A stretch of DNA of 64,000 nucleotides from positions 31,388 to 95,387 of the forward strand of contig NZ_KB906982.1 in assembly GCF_000381745.1 (NCBI RefSeq). Direction: 5' to 3'. The position numbers and the translations under genes were made by a program. The notes below the pieces were generated by a model. That model was not told where the DNA came from, searched no databases, and saw only the letters and a program-made list of their open reading frames with translations. Below, one piece after another: positions 48,257 through 58,742 of the stretch (position 1 is its first letter; every line of letters starts with the position of its first letter). Source of the DNA: Psychromonas ossibalaenae ATCC BAA-1528 (GTDB lineage Bacteria; Pseudomonadota; Gammaproteobacteria; Enterobacterales; Psychromonadaceae).

Positions 48257-49240
48257 TTATCTGTGTTTGTTATCAACAAGTACCGCTAACAATATGACCA
48301 CGGCTTTAACAATCATCTGGTAGTATGACGAGACGTCTAACAGGTTTAACGCATTGTTTAATACGCCGATAATAAGCGCACCGATCAGTGTGCCCATAAT
48401 GCGGCCTTTACCGCCCGCCAGACTTGTACCGCCAAGTACAACCGCGGCAATAGCGTCTAATTCATATCCCATACCGGCTGTCGGCTGTGCTGATGATAAG
48501 CGTGAGGTGATGATGATGCCCGCTAGTGCTGATAATAATCCACAGATTGAATAAACACCGATCTTGATACGGTCGACATTAATCCCCGATAAAAGGGTTG
48601 CTGATTCATTACCGCCAAGCGCATAAATATAACGCCCGAAACGAGTATGGTTTAACAGATACCATATTCCCGCAAAAACACCGGCCATCATCCACACAGG
48701 TACCGGAATACCGAACACATATCCCGTACCAAACCAGGCAAAAGCATCTGCAACATCAGTAAAACCGGTAGAAATTGGACGACCGTCGGTATAAACCATG
48801 GTCACTCCGCGTAATAATGTCATGGTCACCAATGTCGCAATAAAGGCTTGTACTTTACCTTTGGCGATAATGACTCCCGCAACAGAGCCGAGCGCGGCTC
48901 CGCCTAACAATGAAACAGGCACTGCAATCAGAACAGGAATTTCCATGCTGATCATGCTGGCGGCAAAAGCACCGCACAATGCCAAAATCGAACCGACACT
49001 TAAATCAATACCGGCAGTTAATATCACTAAAGTCATACCGGCGGCTAAAATCGCGATGACCGATGTCTGGCGAAGAATATTAAGAATATTGTCCACCGTA
49101 AAAAAGTATTCATTAAGAAACGACACGACAACAACCAGCATAATTAATGCGATTAATGACTTTTGTTCAATAAACCATTCTTTATTTATCAGACCACCTG
49201 CTTTAGCAGCTCCCTGATTAACTATAACCTTGTTGTTCAT
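48257..49240 (-). CDS. rbsC: Ribose ABC transporter permease RbsC
   Basis: This 327-residue inner-membrane permease has about ten helices. Family signatures are [19 protein letters not shown] and [23 protein letters not shown] (in consecutive blocks), with [12 protein letters not shown] between them. It forms the channel of the ribose importer with the RbsA ATPase. It overlaps the rbsA stop by four bases, so permease and ATPase synthesis are coupled. Confidence 0.96.
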   Translation of the reverse strand: MNNKVIVNQGAAKAGGLINKEWFIEQKSLIALIMLVVVVSFLNEYFFTVDNILNILRQTSVIAILAAGMTLVILTAGIDLSVGSILALCGAFAASMISMEIPVLIAVPVSLLGGAALGSVAGVIIAKGKVQAFIATLVTMTLLRGVTMVYTDGRPISTGFTDVADAFAWFGTGYVFGIPVPVWMMAGVFAGIWYLLNHTRFGRYIYALGGNESATLLSGINVDRIKIGVYSICGLLSALAGIIITSRLSSAQPTAGMGYELDAIAAVVLGGTSLAGGKGRIMGTLIGALIIGVLNNALNLLDVSSYYQMIVKAVVILLAVLVDNKHR

Positions 49241-50742
49241 GCTGTTTTCTCCATAATATTATTACCAAATGCACAGGCCATTAATTTTTCCTGATCCGCA
49301 TCGATCGCCGTAAATTCACCACTGATCCGCCCCTGATGCATCACCAGAATACGATCGCTCATACCCAAAACTTCCGGCATTTCCGAAGAGACTAGAATAA
49401 TGCTCATACCTTCTTCTTTAAACTGATTGATAAGCTGGTAGATCTCTTTTTTCGCCCCGACATCTACCCCGCGTGTCGGCTCATCAAGAATCAATACCTT
49501 AGGGCGGGTCATTAAACCTTTCGCAATCGCTACCTTCTGCTGGTTACCACCGGATAAATTACCGATAATCTGATTTTTTGACGGGGTTTTAATATTAAAT
49601 AAGCGAATAAAATCTTCGACTGCGACGGACTCTGCCCCGTGATCTAACTGCATGCCTTTGGACAGCTGCTGTAAAGAGCACAGAGACATGTTTTCTTTAA
49701 CAGACAGTCCTAGAATCAGGCCGTCACCTTTGCGGTCTTCAGAAATATAAGCGATGCCGTTGGCAAGCCCCTCTTGCGGACTGCGTGGATTAACAGCTTT
49801 ACCCTCAACCAGCATTTTTCCAGAATGATGCGGCATAGCACCGTAAATTACTTTCATTAATTCTGTACGCCCGGCTCCCATCAAACCTGAAATACCGAGT
49901 ATTTCACCATGATCGAGCGTGAAGCTAATATCGTCAATATCAGCTGCCGATAAGTTTTTAACTTCTAAACATCTGGTACCGTGCTTACTTTCGACACGCG
50001 GATACTGCTCATCCAGACGGCGGCCTACCATTAATTCAATTAAGCTGTCTTCATCCGTTTCTGCAACCTGACGTTCAGCAATAAACTTTCCATCACGCAG
50101 CACAGTAATATCATCACAAATTTCGAAAATTTCTTTTAAACGGTGGGAGATATAAACGATGCCGTAACCTTCGTCGCGTAATTCATTAATCACGGTAAAC
50201 AAAGAAGCTGTTTCTGTATCAGTTAACGCATCGGTCGGCTCATCCATCACGATAACCTGAGACTTAAATGACAGTGCTTTAGCGATTTCAACCATCTGCT
50301 GTTCGCCAAGACTCAGCTCACCAAGCAGCTGCGAAGGTTTATGTTTCACATTTAAACGGTCTAATAAAATTTGTGCTTCATCAAACATTACCGACCATTT
50401 TATTGCACCGAATACATTAGTGATTTCTCTGCCGAGAAAGATGTTTTCTGCAATGGTCAGATCAGGAAGAAGGTTAAGCTCCTGATGAATAATACTGATC
50501 CCCGCTTCCTGAGAATGACGCGGGCCAGTAAAGTTTACTGGCGCATTTTCATAAAATATTTCACCTTCATCTCGAGAATAAATACCGGTAAGCACTTTCA
50601 TCAGTGTTGATTTTCCAGCACCGTTTTCTCCCATCAGTGCCATTACTTTACCCGGGTAAACGTTTAAACATGCATCATCCAGCGCTTTTACACCGGGGAA
50701 TGCTTTGTGAATGCCTTTCAATTCTAAAATGGGCTGTTTCAT
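49237..50742 (-). CDS. rbsA: Ribose ABC transporter ATPase RbsA
   Basis: This 501-residue tandem ATPase has a first domain with Walker [13 protein letters not shown], signature [13 protein letters not shown] and Walker [12 protein letters not shown]. The second has the altered Walker [11 protein letters not shown], signature [15 protein letters not shown] and Walker [15 protein letters not shown]. This asymmetric duplication is typical of the CUT2 sugar importers. It follows rbsD by 28 bases and overlaps rbsC. Confidence 0.97.
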   Translation of the reverse strand: MKQPILELKGIHKAFPGVKALDDACLNVYPGKVMALMGENGAGKSTLMKVLTGIYSRDEGEIFYENAPVNFTGPRHSQEAGISIIHQELNLLPDLTIAENIFLGREITNVFGAIKWSVMFDEAQILLDRLNVKHKPSQLLGELSLGEQQMVEIAKALSFKSQVIVMDEPTDALTDTETASLFTVINELRDEGYGIVYISHRLKEIFEICDDITVLRDGKFIAERQVAETDEDSLIELMVGRRLDEQYPRVESKHGTRCLEVKNLSAADIDDISFTLDHGEILGISGLMGAGRTELMKVIYGAMPHHSGKMLVEGKAVNPRSPQEGLANGIAYISEDRKGDGLILGLSVKENMSLCSLQQLSKGMQLDHGAESVAVEDFIRLFNIKTPSKNQIIGNLSGGNQQKVAIAKGLMTRPKVLILDEPTRGVDVGAKKEIYQLINQFKEEGMSIILVSSEMPEVLGMSDRILVMHQGRISGEFTAIDADQEKLMACAFGNNIMEKTA

Positions 50743-50770
50743 AGCAGCTCCTTAACAATTATTTGCTAGA

Positions 50771-51187
50771 CTAAAAAACAACGCCGGCCTGAAAAATAAC
50801 ATTTGCATAAGGCGTACATTCACCGGTACGAACAACCGCTTTACTTTCCCGGGTACGCCCTTTGAACTCTTCGTGACTGATATATGAAACACTGATTTCT
50901 TTCCCCTGTTTCTGCTCTTTCGCAATAAGCTCCTGCAGTGCACTGTGCAGGTCCGGACTTACCTGCTGAAACTCTTCAGCTAAGATCACGCCGCAAATCT
51001 GCATCTCACCGAGCAGTACCTTGGCAGTATCAATAAACGCTGGAACACCATGCGTTAAAGCCAGATCAATGCGCTGGGTTTGGCTTGGAACCGGCAGCCC
51101 GGCATCGCAGATGGTAATCTCGTCGAAATGCCCGAGAGAGGCTACCAGGTAAGATAATTCAGCGTTAATTAATGCTGTTTTTTTCAT
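50771..51187 (-). CDS. rbsD: D-ribose pyranase RbsD
   Basis: This 138-residue mutarotase converts the beta-pyranose to the furanose forms of ribose so that RbsK can use it. Conserved residues appear in LGHFDEITICDAGLPVP (catalytic His, then Asp) and near the C-terminus in VVRTGECTPYANVIFQAGV. I start at the ATG at 51187 (MKKTALINAELSYLVASLGHF), with AAGGTG about six bases upstream, rather than the in-frame GTG three codons earlier. It is the first gene of the rbsDACBKR operon. Confidence 0.95.
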   Translation of the reverse strand: MKKTALINAELSYLVASLGHFDEITICDAGLPVPSQTQRIDLALTHGVPAFIDTAKVLLGEMQICGVILAEEFQQVSPDLHSALQELIAKEQKQGKEISVSYISHEEFKGRTRESKAVVRTGECTPYANVIFQAGVVF

Positions 51188-51262
51188 GACATTCACCTTG
51201 AAGAGTCGCTTTAATTTAAAAATTGTTACTCAAATCATTTATAAAAACTGTATTCAAACTAT

Positions 51263-51290
51263 ATCGAAACGTTTGCGCAAACGTTTCGAT
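51263..51290. promoter_or_regulatory. RbsR operator: 28-bp perfect palindrome upstream of rbsD
   Basis: A perfect 28-base inverted repeat whose half is ATCGAAACGTTTGC, about 75 bases upstream of the rbsD start. Each arm itself contains a LacI-family-type operator core (AAACGTTT). The site therefore looks like two overlapping operators 13 bases apart, around a central TTGCGCAA. The known enteric RbsR site (GAAACGTTTC-type) is closely similar. It also lies 260 bases upstream of the divergent transaldolase gene and might affect it. Confidence 0.88.
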
Positions 51291-51549
51291 GGGTAAAAAT
51301 TAGACTAAAACAAAAAAAATTGCACTTACCTTTATCTGTAAATGTGAGGTGGATCGGAAGGAAAAATATTAATTTTTAAGAACTCTATTATTATTAAAAG
51401 CTTACTTGCTTAAGTAGAAAACTCTTGATACTAATAAAAAGGCAGCTGCAGAACAGCTGTTGTATATTGACTCCAGGCACTTCCTTTGTTCTACCTTTAT
51501 TGAAAATAACTTATTTGATTATTAACTAATTAACAGCAGGGTAAATATC
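51291..51549. other. Intergenic region before the transaldolase gene
   Basis: AT-rich, about 260 bases, expected to hold the promoter of the plus-strand transaldolase gene. No further structure supported. Confidence 0.4.
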
Positions 51550-52509
51550 ATGGCCAACCAGCTTGTACAATTAAAAAATATGTCCACAGTCGTTGCAGAT
51601 ACCGGCGATGTTGAAGCAATTGCCAAATTTCAACCGCAGGATGCAACCACTAACCCGTCATTATTATTAAAAGCAGCTTCGTTAGAACAGTACCAGCCGT
51701 TATTATTACAGGCCTGTGACTGGGCAAAACAGCAGTCAAATGATCTCAAGCAGCAGACCATAGATGCCGCCGATAAACTGTCAGTACTGATCGGGCTGGA
51801 AATCCTAAAAATTGTACCGGGAAGAATATCCACTGAAGTTGACGCACGTTTATCCTTTGATACACAAGCTTCGATAGACAAAGCCCGTAAGCTAATGGCC
51901 ATGTACCAGGAAGCGGGTATTGCTAATAACCGCATACTGATTAAACTGGCGTCAACCTGGGAAGGTATAAAAGCGGCTGAAGCTCTTGAAAAAGAAGGCG
52001 TTAACTGCAACCTGACACTGTTGTTCAGTTTTGCTCAGGCACGCGCCTGTGCCGAATCCGGTGCTTATCTAATATCACCTTTTGTAGGCCGGATCCTGGA
52101 TTGGTATAAAAAAGACACCGGCCGCAGCCAATATCCAGCGGATGAAGATCCAGAGGTTATCTCGGTAACAAATATTTATAATTATTACAAACAGCAGGGT
52201 TATAAAACCGTGGTAATGGGGGCCAGTTTCAGAAGTGTTGAAGAAGTTCTAGCACTTGCCGGCTGTGACCGTTTAACTATCAGCCCGGATTTGATGGCGC
52301 TGTTAGAGCAGAGCAATGAGCCCGTCGAACAACAGCTTAACCCGGCAGAGGCGACTGCAGAAAAAGAAGCAGACTTATCTGAAAGCACCTTCAGGTGGTT
52401 AATGAATGAAGACGCCATGGCAACAGAAAAGTTAGCAGAAGGTATCCGCAACTTTGCCATTGACCAGGTCAAGTTAGAACAGCAGCTTGCCGATCTGCTG
52501 CAAAAATAA
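51550..52509 (+). CDS. tal: Transaldolase (copy 1)
   Basis: This 319-residue class I aldolase of the pentose phosphate pathway transfers dihydroxyacetone units between sedoheptulose-7-phosphate and glyceraldehyde-3-phosphate. [11 protein letters not shown] near the start and the Schiff-base lysine in [17 protein letters not shown] are present, as is [12 protein letters not shown]. It is divergent from the ribose operon and convergent with a second transaldolase. With rbs and xyl genes adjacent, it is well placed for pentose catabolism. Confidence 0.96.
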   Translation: MANQLVQLKNMSTVVADTGDVEAIAKFQPQDATTNPSLLLKAASLEQYQPLLLQACDWAKQQSNDLKQQTIDAADKLSVLIGLEILKIVPGRISTEVDARLSFDTQASIDKARKLMAMYQEAGIANNRILIKLASTWEGIKAAEALEKEGVNCNLTLLFSFAQARACAESGAYLISPFVGRILDWYKKDTGRSQYPADEDPEVISVTNIYNYYKQQGYKTVVMGASFRSVEEVLALAGCDRLTISPDLMALLEQSNEPVEQQLNPAEATAEKEADLSESTFRWLMNEDAMATEKLAEGIRNFAIDQVKLEQQLADLLQK

Positions 52510-52532
52510 GCAGGCGCAGATTCTACTGATAT

Positions 52533-52560
52533 AAAAAAACCGCGATAAACTCGGTTTTTC
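52533..52560. terminator. Bidirectional terminator between the two transaldolase genes
   Basis: Stem AAAAACCG/CGGTTTTT with a 9-base loop and A/T runs on both sides, between the convergent genes. Confidence 0.85.
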
Positions 52561-52595
52561 TTTTTTACTCTTTAATAACCTGATTAATCAGTTAA

Positions 52596-53546
52596 TTAAA
52601 GGCGCTCTGCAATCATTTTTTCCAGTTTATCCTGGTCGAGAGCAAAGTTGCGGATACCTTCCGCTAATTTGTCGATCGCCATCGGATCCTGATTATGTTC
52701 CCATAAGAACTGTGCATGAGTTAACGGCGCTTGAGATGTTTTCTCGGCTGCAGAAGGCGCTAATTTTCTAACCACTTCTCCTTCAGTATCTGCTAACTGC
52801 TGCAGTAATTCAGGGCTGATAGTTAGTCGGTCACAACCAGCAAGCTCTAAGATTTCACCGGTGTTTCTGAAGCTTGCGCCCATCACAACAGTTTTATAAT
52901 CGTTTGCTTTATAGAAGTTATATATTTTTGAAACAGACAGTACACCCGGATCTTCCTGAGGTGCAAAATCACGTCCTGCATTTGCTTTGTGCCAGTCCAT
53001 AATACGGCCGACAAACGGAGAAATTAGATATACACCGGCTTCAGCACAAGCACGTGCCTGAGCGAAAGAAAACAGCAGGGTCAAATTACAGTTGATCCCT
53101 TCTTTTTCTAAAATCTCAGCCGCTCTAATGCCCTGCCAGGTTGATGCAAGTTTAATCAGAATACGATCGTTGGCAATACCAGCATCGTTATACATTTTCA
53201 TCAGCTGGCGCGCTTTAACCAGACTTGCTTCTGTGTCATAAGATAAGCGTGCATCAACTTCAGTTGAAATACGACCCGGTACAATATTTAAGATCTCTTT
53301 ACCAATATTAACCGCTAACATGTCACAGGTGTCTTGCACCTGCTGTTTTGGATCGCTGCTTTGTGCTTTTGCATACTCAATCGCGCTGTTTATTAAAGAT
53401 GCATAGTCAGCAATTTGTGCCGCTTTTAAAATTAAGGAAGGGTTGGTTGTCGCATCTTGAGGTTTATATTTTTGAATCGCTTCAATATCCCCGGTATCAG
53501 CCACAACAGTTGTCAGCTTGCGTAATTCATCTAGTTTAAATGTCAT
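52596..53546 (-). CDS. tal: Transaldolase (copy 2)
   Basis: This 316-residue second transaldolase is convergent with the first. The same motifs are present: [29 protein letters not shown] with the catalytic Lys, and [16 protein letters not shown]. The copies are very similar in the core but differ in the C-terminal third. They are a head-on pair rather than a direct tandem, so one copy was inverted or was acquired separately. Both look functional. It has its own upstream region between it and xylB. Confidence 0.96.
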   Translation of the reverse strand: MTFKLDELRKLTTVVADTGDIEAIQKYKPQDATTNPSLILKAAQIADYASLINSAIEYAKAQSSDPKQQVQDTCDMLAVNIGKEILNIVPGRISTEVDARLSYDTEASLVKARQLMKMYNDAGIANDRILIKLASTWQGIRAAEILEKEGINCNLTLLFSFAQARACAEAGVYLISPFVGRIMDWHKANAGRDFAPQEDPGVLSVSKIYNFYKANDYKTVVMGASFRNTGEILELAGCDRLTISPELLQQLADTEGEVVRKLAPSAAEKTSQAPLTHAQFLWEHNQDPMAIDKLAEGIRNFALDQDKLEKMIAERL

Positions 53547-53714
53547 AATATTAACCTTGTAAAATTTTTAATAAATTCAAGACCGCTTTGAAGTAGTCAA
53601 ATAATAGCGCTTCAAAGCAAATACACTACCCTGATTAAAGCGGTCACGGTAAACCTCTCTAGGAAATTAACGGCAAGAGCCAGGCCGTTAAACCTAAGTA
53701 GAATAGGTACAGCT

Positions 53715-55166
53715 TTAAAACAATGACTCTATTTTAAGGTATAAAGCTTGAAATTTAGCCCGCTTAACTTGATACATTTCATGCCTTTGGCTGCATGCTT
53801 GATGTGCTTGAATTAGTTCCGGCACAGGACAAATCTCCGCAGCTACCGCTCCTGGTTTTTTGCCTAGCATCGCTAATCTTGCCGCACCTAGTGCAGGCCC
53901 GACATCACCACCAGCTCGGTAGACTAATTTTTCTCCAAAAATATCAGCAAGCATCTGACGCCAGTAATGACTCCGGGCCCCCCCGCCTATAAGTGAAATT
54001 TCTTTCGGCCTTAAACCAGTCGCGTGTAACGCATCTAAACCATCAGCAAGAGCAAAACCGACCCCTTCTAATACAGATAATGCCAAATCTTCTTTACTGG
54101 TAGAATGAGTCATACCAAAAAAGACTCCTTTCGCATTAGGATCATTATGAGGAGTCCTTTCACCTGACAAGTAAGGGAGAAACAGCACTTGTGACTCTGG
54201 TTTCGCTTTATTTTCGACACAAGAAAGCATCTCACCTACATCCTTGAATCCAGTCAGATCAGCCACCCAGGACAAACAGGATGCAGCACTTAAAACAACC
54301 GACATAGTATGCCATTTATTGGGTAATGCATGACAAAAGCTGTGCAGTGCCGATTCAGGATTCGATAGATAACCATCACTGACTGCAAAATACACCCCGG
54401 AAGTTCCTAAAGACAACATTGCCTGTCCGGGCTCCGTGATCCCTACACCTATTGCGCCGGCTGCATTATCACCAGCCCCGGCTATAATAGGGACACACTC
54501 CATCCCCCACTGCTGAGCAAGTTCTTTTTTCAAACTTCCGGTTATCTCACATCCTTCATAAAGGACCGGCATGTGCTTCCGGGTCAGGCCCGTCGCCTTG
54601 AGCATCTCATCGCTCCAGTCTCGCTTTTCTACATCCAGCCACAGCGTACCAGCGGCATCTGACATATCAGTGGCGTAGTCACCACTCAGCCTAAAACGTA
54701 GATAATCTTTAGGTAATAACACTTTATTTATTTGTGCAAAGTACTGCGGTTCATATTTCTGCAGCCACTTTAGCTTAGGCGCGGTGAAGCCCGGCATCAT
54801 TATATTCCCAGTTATCTGCCGACTGTCAGGCACTAACCGCTCAAGCTCAGAACACTCTTGGTAACTACGTCCGTCATTCCACAATATTGCAGGACGCAGA
54901 ACCTGGCCCGCCTGGTTAACAATGGCAGCACCATGCATCTGTCCCGATAAACCAATAGCCTGAACAGTAGATAAATCAATACGCAGTTTTAACGCTGCAA
55001 TTGCCTCGCAGGTGGCAGTCCACCACTCTTGCGGATCTTGTTCTGACCACAACGGCTTAGGCCGAGAAATGGAAAGTGATATTGTTTGTGAATCTCTGAT
55101 ACGCCCGCACTCATCAAGTAATATTACTTTTACGCCGGAAGTACCCAAGTCGATGCCGATATACAT
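53715..55166 (-). CDS. xylB: Xylulokinase XylB
   Basis: This 483-residue FGGY-family kinase phosphorylates D-xylulose to xylulose-5-phosphate. The phosphate-binding loop YIGIDLGTSGVKVILLDE is at the start. Substrate residues are in GQMHGAAIVN and AGAGDNAAGAIGVG, and the C-terminal motif is ISLIGGGARSHYWRQMLADI. It is divergent from xylR, the usual arrangement for XylR control. Xylose isomerase (xylA) is not next to it nor elsewhere in this window. Confidence 0.95.
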   Translation of the reverse strand: MYIGIDLGTSGVKVILLDECGRIRDSQTISLSISRPKPLWSEQDPQEWWTATCEAIAALKLRIDLSTVQAIGLSGQMHGAAIVNQAGQVLRPAILWNDGRSYQECSELERLVPDSRQITGNIMMPGFTAPKLKWLQKYEPQYFAQINKVLLPKDYLRFRLSGDYATDMSDAAGTLWLDVEKRDWSDEMLKATGLTRKHMPVLYEGCEITGSLKKELAQQWGMECVPIIAGAGDNAAGAIGVGITEPGQAMLSLGTSGVYFAVSDGYLSNPESALHSFCHALPNKWHTMSVVLSAASCLSWVADLTGFKDVGEMLSCVENKAKPESQVLFLPYLSGERTPHNDPNAKGVFFGMTHSTSKEDLALSVLEGVGFALADGLDALHATGLRPKEISLIGGGARSHYWRQMLADIFGEKLVYRAGGDVGPALGAARLAMLGKKPGAVAAEICPVPELIQAHQACSQRHEMYQVKRAKFQALYLKIESLF

Positions 55167-55385
55167 ATTAATTCCTATTTAGTACTGATTTAACAGATGT
55201 ATTCATGATGTAAAAGAAGGTGAACATTAGCCTTGTTTATCGATATTCTGGCGCTGTCATGCTTTCTGCACAATTATGAAATTTAGTAGTCGTATTCACT
55301 GATTTCACGACTGAGATTTGGATCACACAGCAGCTCCGTAGACACTGTTAGACTCAGGTCAAAATAAATAACGGGACGCATCGAG

Positions 55386-56585
55386 ATGAATAAACGCTTT
55401 CGTATCACGCTACTTTTTAATGCTAATAAAATCTATGACCGTCAAATCATCGAAGGCATAGGTGAATATCTTCAGGCGTCACAATGTGACTGGGATATAT
55501 TTTTAGAAGAGGATTTTATTACTCAGCTGGATAATTTTCATGAGTGGAGTGGTGATGGCATCATCGCTGACTTTGATAATCCTGAAATAGCCAAACGTCT
55601 AAATGAGACCAATATCCCCGTGGTGGCTGTCGGTGGATCCTATGAGCATGAACAGGAATACCCTAATTTTCCTTATGTCGCAACTGATAATAAAGCACTA
55701 GTAGAACTTGCATTTCAGCACCTAAAAATGAAAGGTTTACAAAATTTTGCCTTCTACGGCTTGCCCGAAGATCCAAGTAAACGCTGGGCTCAACAAAGAG
55801 AAAATGCGTTTAAAATAGTTACCGCTTCAGAAAAATATAACTGTTCAATATATCGAGGAAAAGAAACCAATTCTCAAAGCTGGCAGTATGATATGAACCG
55901 CCTTGCCGATTGGGTACAACGATTGCCGACTCCCACCGGTATTATTGCCGTCACGGACTCAAGAGCAAGACATCTGCTACAGGTATGCGAACATCTTGGG
56001 ATTATGGTTCCGGATAAAATTTCAGTCATTGGTATAGATAATGAGGAACTGGCCAGATATCTTACCCGAGTATCATTAAGCTCAGTTGGGCAAGGCAGTA
56101 AAGAAATGGGCTATCGAGCAGCCAAAATACTGCATAAACGACTATTGAACCAAGAAGGAAAACCAGCTTCAAGTTCACTCAAATATGCACGAATACTTGT
56201 ACCGCCAACTCAAGTCTTTGCCAGACAAAGCAGTGACTTTCAGGCGTTAAACGACTCCTATGTCATTCAGGCTATGCATTATATACGCCATAATGCCTGT
56301 AGAGGAGTTAAAGTTGACCAAGTGCTGGATTATGTAGGTATTTCACGTTCAAATATGGAATCAAGATTCAAGGGTGAACGCGGACACTCTATCCATCAAG
56401 AGCTCCATAATTTCAAATTAAAGCGAGCTTGTGATCTGCTTGACGCAACTTCTCTGCCCATTGCAGAAATATCAGAACTGTGCGGCTACCCTTCACTGCA
56501 GTATATGTATACCGTATTCAAGAAAAACCTCAGTAAGACCCCCAAAGAGTATCGCAACACCTCACTCGAGCGCAGCACTCCTTAG
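55386..56585 (+). CDS. xylR: Xylose operon activator XylR (AraC family)
   Basis: This 399-residue regulator has an N-terminal LacI/periplasmic-binding-like sugar sensor (about residues 1-280) fused to a C-terminal AraC-type double helix-turn-helix (SRSNMESRFKGERGHSIHQE, then LPIAEISELCGYPSLQYMYTVFKK). This architecture is that of enteric XylR, which binds D-xylose and activates xyl genes. It is divergent from xylB across a 219-base control region. A hairpin overlaps its stop codon. Confidence 0.94.
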   Translation: MNKRFRITLLFNANKIYDRQIIEGIGEYLQASQCDWDIFLEEDFITQLDNFHEWSGDGIIADFDNPEIAKRLNETNIPVVAVGGSYEHEQEYPNFPYVATDNKALVELAFQHLKMKGLQNFAFYGLPEDPSKRWAQQRENAFKIVTASEKYNCSIYRGKETNSQSWQYDMNRLADWVQRLPTPTGIIAVTDSRARHLLQVCEHLGIMVPDKISVIGIDNEELARYLTRVSLSSVGQGSKEMGYRAAKILHKRLLNQEGKPASSSLKYARILVPPTQVFARQSSDFQALNDSYVIQAMHYIRHNACRGVKVDQVLDYVGISRSNMESRFKGERGHSIHQELHNFKLKRACDLLDATSLPIAEISELCGYPSLQYMYTVFKKNLSKTPKEYRNTSLERSTP

Positions 56586-56594
56586 GAGTGCTGC
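56572..56594. terminator. Hairpin overlapping the xylR stop codon
   Basis: Inverted repeat GCAGCACTCCT / AGGAGTGCTGC around a single T; the TAG stop lies in the centre. A weak T/A stretch follows on the plus strand. A terminator-like structure between convergent xylR and the patB remnant. Confidence 0.6.
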
Positions 56595-56605
56595 TGTATT
56601 AAAAA

Positions 56606-57360
56606 TCATCCAGTTTTTGTTTTCGCTTTCACTGCACAAGTAAATCTCTGCAGTGCCTTGACTAAGGTGCTGCGCGGACAGGCAAAATTTAAACGGACAA
56701 AATCAGCATCCCCAAACTCAAGGCCAGAGGTTAAACCAATACCAAATGATTCAAAGTATTTACATGAATCCGTCAAAACAAGCTCAGATATATCAATCCA
56801 TGCTAAATAAGTTGCTTCAATTTTATTAAGATTAAGCTCCGGTAGTTCTGCAACTGCTGAGATAAGCAGGTTTCTATTCGCCTTTAAATACTCAACCTGA
56901 TGTATAAGCCAGCTATTTCCATGCTGATAGGCTGCTTCAGCAGCTGCATAAGCAAGCACATTTACACCGGGAACAACATCTCCCCGCTCTTTTTGAAACT
57001 TTCTGCGTATCTCTTCATTGGGGATAATTGCCATTGAAGCACCTAAACCAGCAAGATTAAAGGTTTTACTGGGTGACATTAAAGTTATCGATCGTTGTGC
57101 AGCCCTTTCATTCAGACTGGCAAAAGGGATATGATGCACGCCCGGCTCTAACAGTAAGTCACAATGAATCTCATCACTGCAGATGATCAAATCATGCTTA
57201 TCTACATAAGCCAAAACATCTTCCAACTCCTGTCGCTGATAAACAGTCCCGCCTGGGTTTAAAGGATTACAAAAAAGCAGCTGCTTATCGTCGACTGTTA
57301 ATGATTCACTTTGTAAATCGACTAACCAGCGTCCAGTGCTTGTCACAACCGGCAGTGTGA
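56606..57360 (-). pseudogene. 5'-truncated PatB/MalY-type C-S lyase
   Basis: The 246-residue open frame corresponds to the C-terminal two thirds of a PLP-dependent cystathionine beta-lyase/MalY-PatB aminotransferase-like enzyme. It contains NPLNPGGTVYQRQEL, DEIHCDLLLEPGVHH and the PLP lysine in MSPSKTFNLAGLGAS. It lacks the first 130-140 residues (full proteins are about 385). Upstream, similarity continues only to ITLPVVTSTGRW (about 57360), then an IS66 transposase end begins. The first available ATG at 57346 cannot yield a complete fold, so it is treated as broken. Confidence 0.85.
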
Positions 57361-57476
57361 TAGCAACAGCCAGCTGGGCTGGAATTAATATCTTTGATTA
57401 TTTAAATACACTACAGCGTGAGCAAGAAACGGTGAAGTTGGCACCTGAAAATTACCTCCCTTGGAATTACCAGTAA
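57357..57476 (+). mobile_element. IS66-family TnpC C-terminal remnant
   Basis: The plus-strand frame reads ATASWAGINIFDYLNTLQ, then ends KLAPENYLPWNYQ and stop at 57474-57476. This is the conserved C-terminus of IS66-type TnpC transposases (NPFDYLT.LQ … LPWNY). Only about 38 codons remain, with no TnpA/TnpB and no complete end. It marks the point where patB was broken and the neighbouring isomerase gene truncated. Confidence 0.85.
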
Positions 57477-57552
57477 ACAGCATCCGTTCCGTCATAGCGT
57501 CATAGGGTGGAACGGACTAAATTCTCTGAAGTCAAACTATCTTGCCGTAAGC

Positions 57553-57702
57553 TCACATGACGGTTTGTAACTCTATAATTTCGATATATTGAGACGTACA
57601 AGACTCAACAACTGCCTTGCGACGCTGCTCGGAAAGAGAAATAGGGAAACAGTAACGACTTACTGCCACAATACCGAGCTTCATTTGAGGTAAATTAATC
57701 AT
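57553..57702 (-). pseudogene. N-terminal fragment of a fucose/arabinose isomerase-like gene
   Basis: From an ATG at 57702, with GGAA about eight bases upstream, the frame reads MINLPQMKLGIVAVSRYCFP then ISLSEQRRKAVVE. It stops after 49 codons. This N-terminus resembles L-fucose/L-arabinose isomerase-family proteins. The gene starts 30 bases after the galM stop on the same strand, so it was the next gene of that sugar operon until the IS66-linked rearrangement removed the rest. Family assignment from a short piece is tentative. Confidence 0.6.
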
Positions 57703-57731
57703 ATTTAATTCCAACAATTTAGTTTTTATAT

Positions 57732-58742
57732 TTAAATAACTTTATAAGTTACGAAATGGCTATATGGGCTAGATGACTCAAAGATGCAATCTTCGCGTCC
57801 ATCCATATTAATTTTGTTCGGGTAGTTTTGCGTCTCTAAACACAGCCCAGCATGCTTTTCATAAATTTTGTTATTACGACCCTGCTCTTTTACAATGAAA
57901 TTTCCTGAATAAAACTGCATGCCGATTTGGTCGGTGTAAACTTCTAATCCTAAGTCTTTATTTGGTGAATAAAGCGTTGCGACTTTCTTCATTTCTGTTG
58001 AGTCGAAGCACCAACAATGATCAAAGCCACCAGCTTGTGCTAATTGTGAAAAGTTGTCATCGATGTCTTGTGAGACTCTTTTCTTTACTCTGAAATCCAT
58101 TGGTGTATTTGTCACATCCGCATTGTCTAGCGGGATCGATTCTGAATCTACCAACAAGTAGTGATGACTTTCGATTTGAAGAGAGTGATCGAGGATGTCT
58201 TTCGACTCAGCGAGATTAAAGTAAGTATGCTGGGTCATGTTAATCGGTGTTTTTCCATGTGGTGTTGCGAAGTAACCAATTTTTAATTTGTTCTCTTCGG
58301 TAAGTTCATAAATCACTTTAAAATCAATGTCATGAGGGTATCCTGCCTCACCAGATAGCGTGGATGTAGTCAGTTCAATAAAATGCTCTTCAGCAACGGT
58401 AACACGCCAACGTTTAGATCCGATATTTGCTGAAGCACCATGCAGGTGATTTGTGCCTTCATTCGTTTCTAACTCAACAGCTAGGCTATCAATGGTATAT
58501 TTACCATTTGCAATGCGGTTTGCCCATGGCCCAACGACACAGCCAAAATAGCACTGACTATCTAGGTACCTTTGTGGTTCATCGTAGCCTAGGACGATGT
58601 TCTTTAATTTTCCATTAGAATTCTTAGAAAAGAAGTTAACAATAATTGCACCTAAGTCAGATATATCAACTTGAGTACCATGTGAGTTGGTTAATGAATA
58701 GAGCTGATAGTTGCCCCAAATTTGTGATTTTAAATTCGACAT
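57732..58742 (-). CDS. galM: Aldose 1-epimerase (galactose mutarotase family)
   Basis: This 336-residue mutarotase interconverts alpha and beta anomers of aldoses. The catalytic His region is TQHTYFNLAES, the catalytic Glu lies in GLCLETQNYPNKIN, and the sugar-binding block GPWANRIANGKY is present. A second His is in NHLHGASANIGSKRW. It lies downstream of an MFS sugar transporter but is separated from it by a terminator, so it has its own promoter. With the truncated isomerase gene that follows, it formed a sugar-catabolic unit. The actual sugar is not certain, so galM is a family name here. Confidence 0.92.
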   Translation of the reverse strand: MSNLKSQIWGNYQLYSLTNSHGTQVDISDLGAIIVNFFSKNSNGKLKNIVLGYDEPQRYLDSQCYFGCVVGPWANRIANGKYTIDSLAVELETNEGTNHLHGASANIGSKRWRVTVAEEHFIELTTSTLSGEAGYPHDIDFKVIYELTEENKLKIGYFATPHGKTPINMTQHTYFNLAESKDILDHSLQIESHHYLLVDSESIPLDNADVTNTPMDFRVKKRVSQDIDDNFSQLAQAGGFDHCWCFDSTEMKKVATLYSPNKDLGLEVYTDQIGMQFYSGNFIVKEQGRNNKIYEKHAGLCLETQNYPNKINMDGREDCIFESSSPYSHFVTYKVI

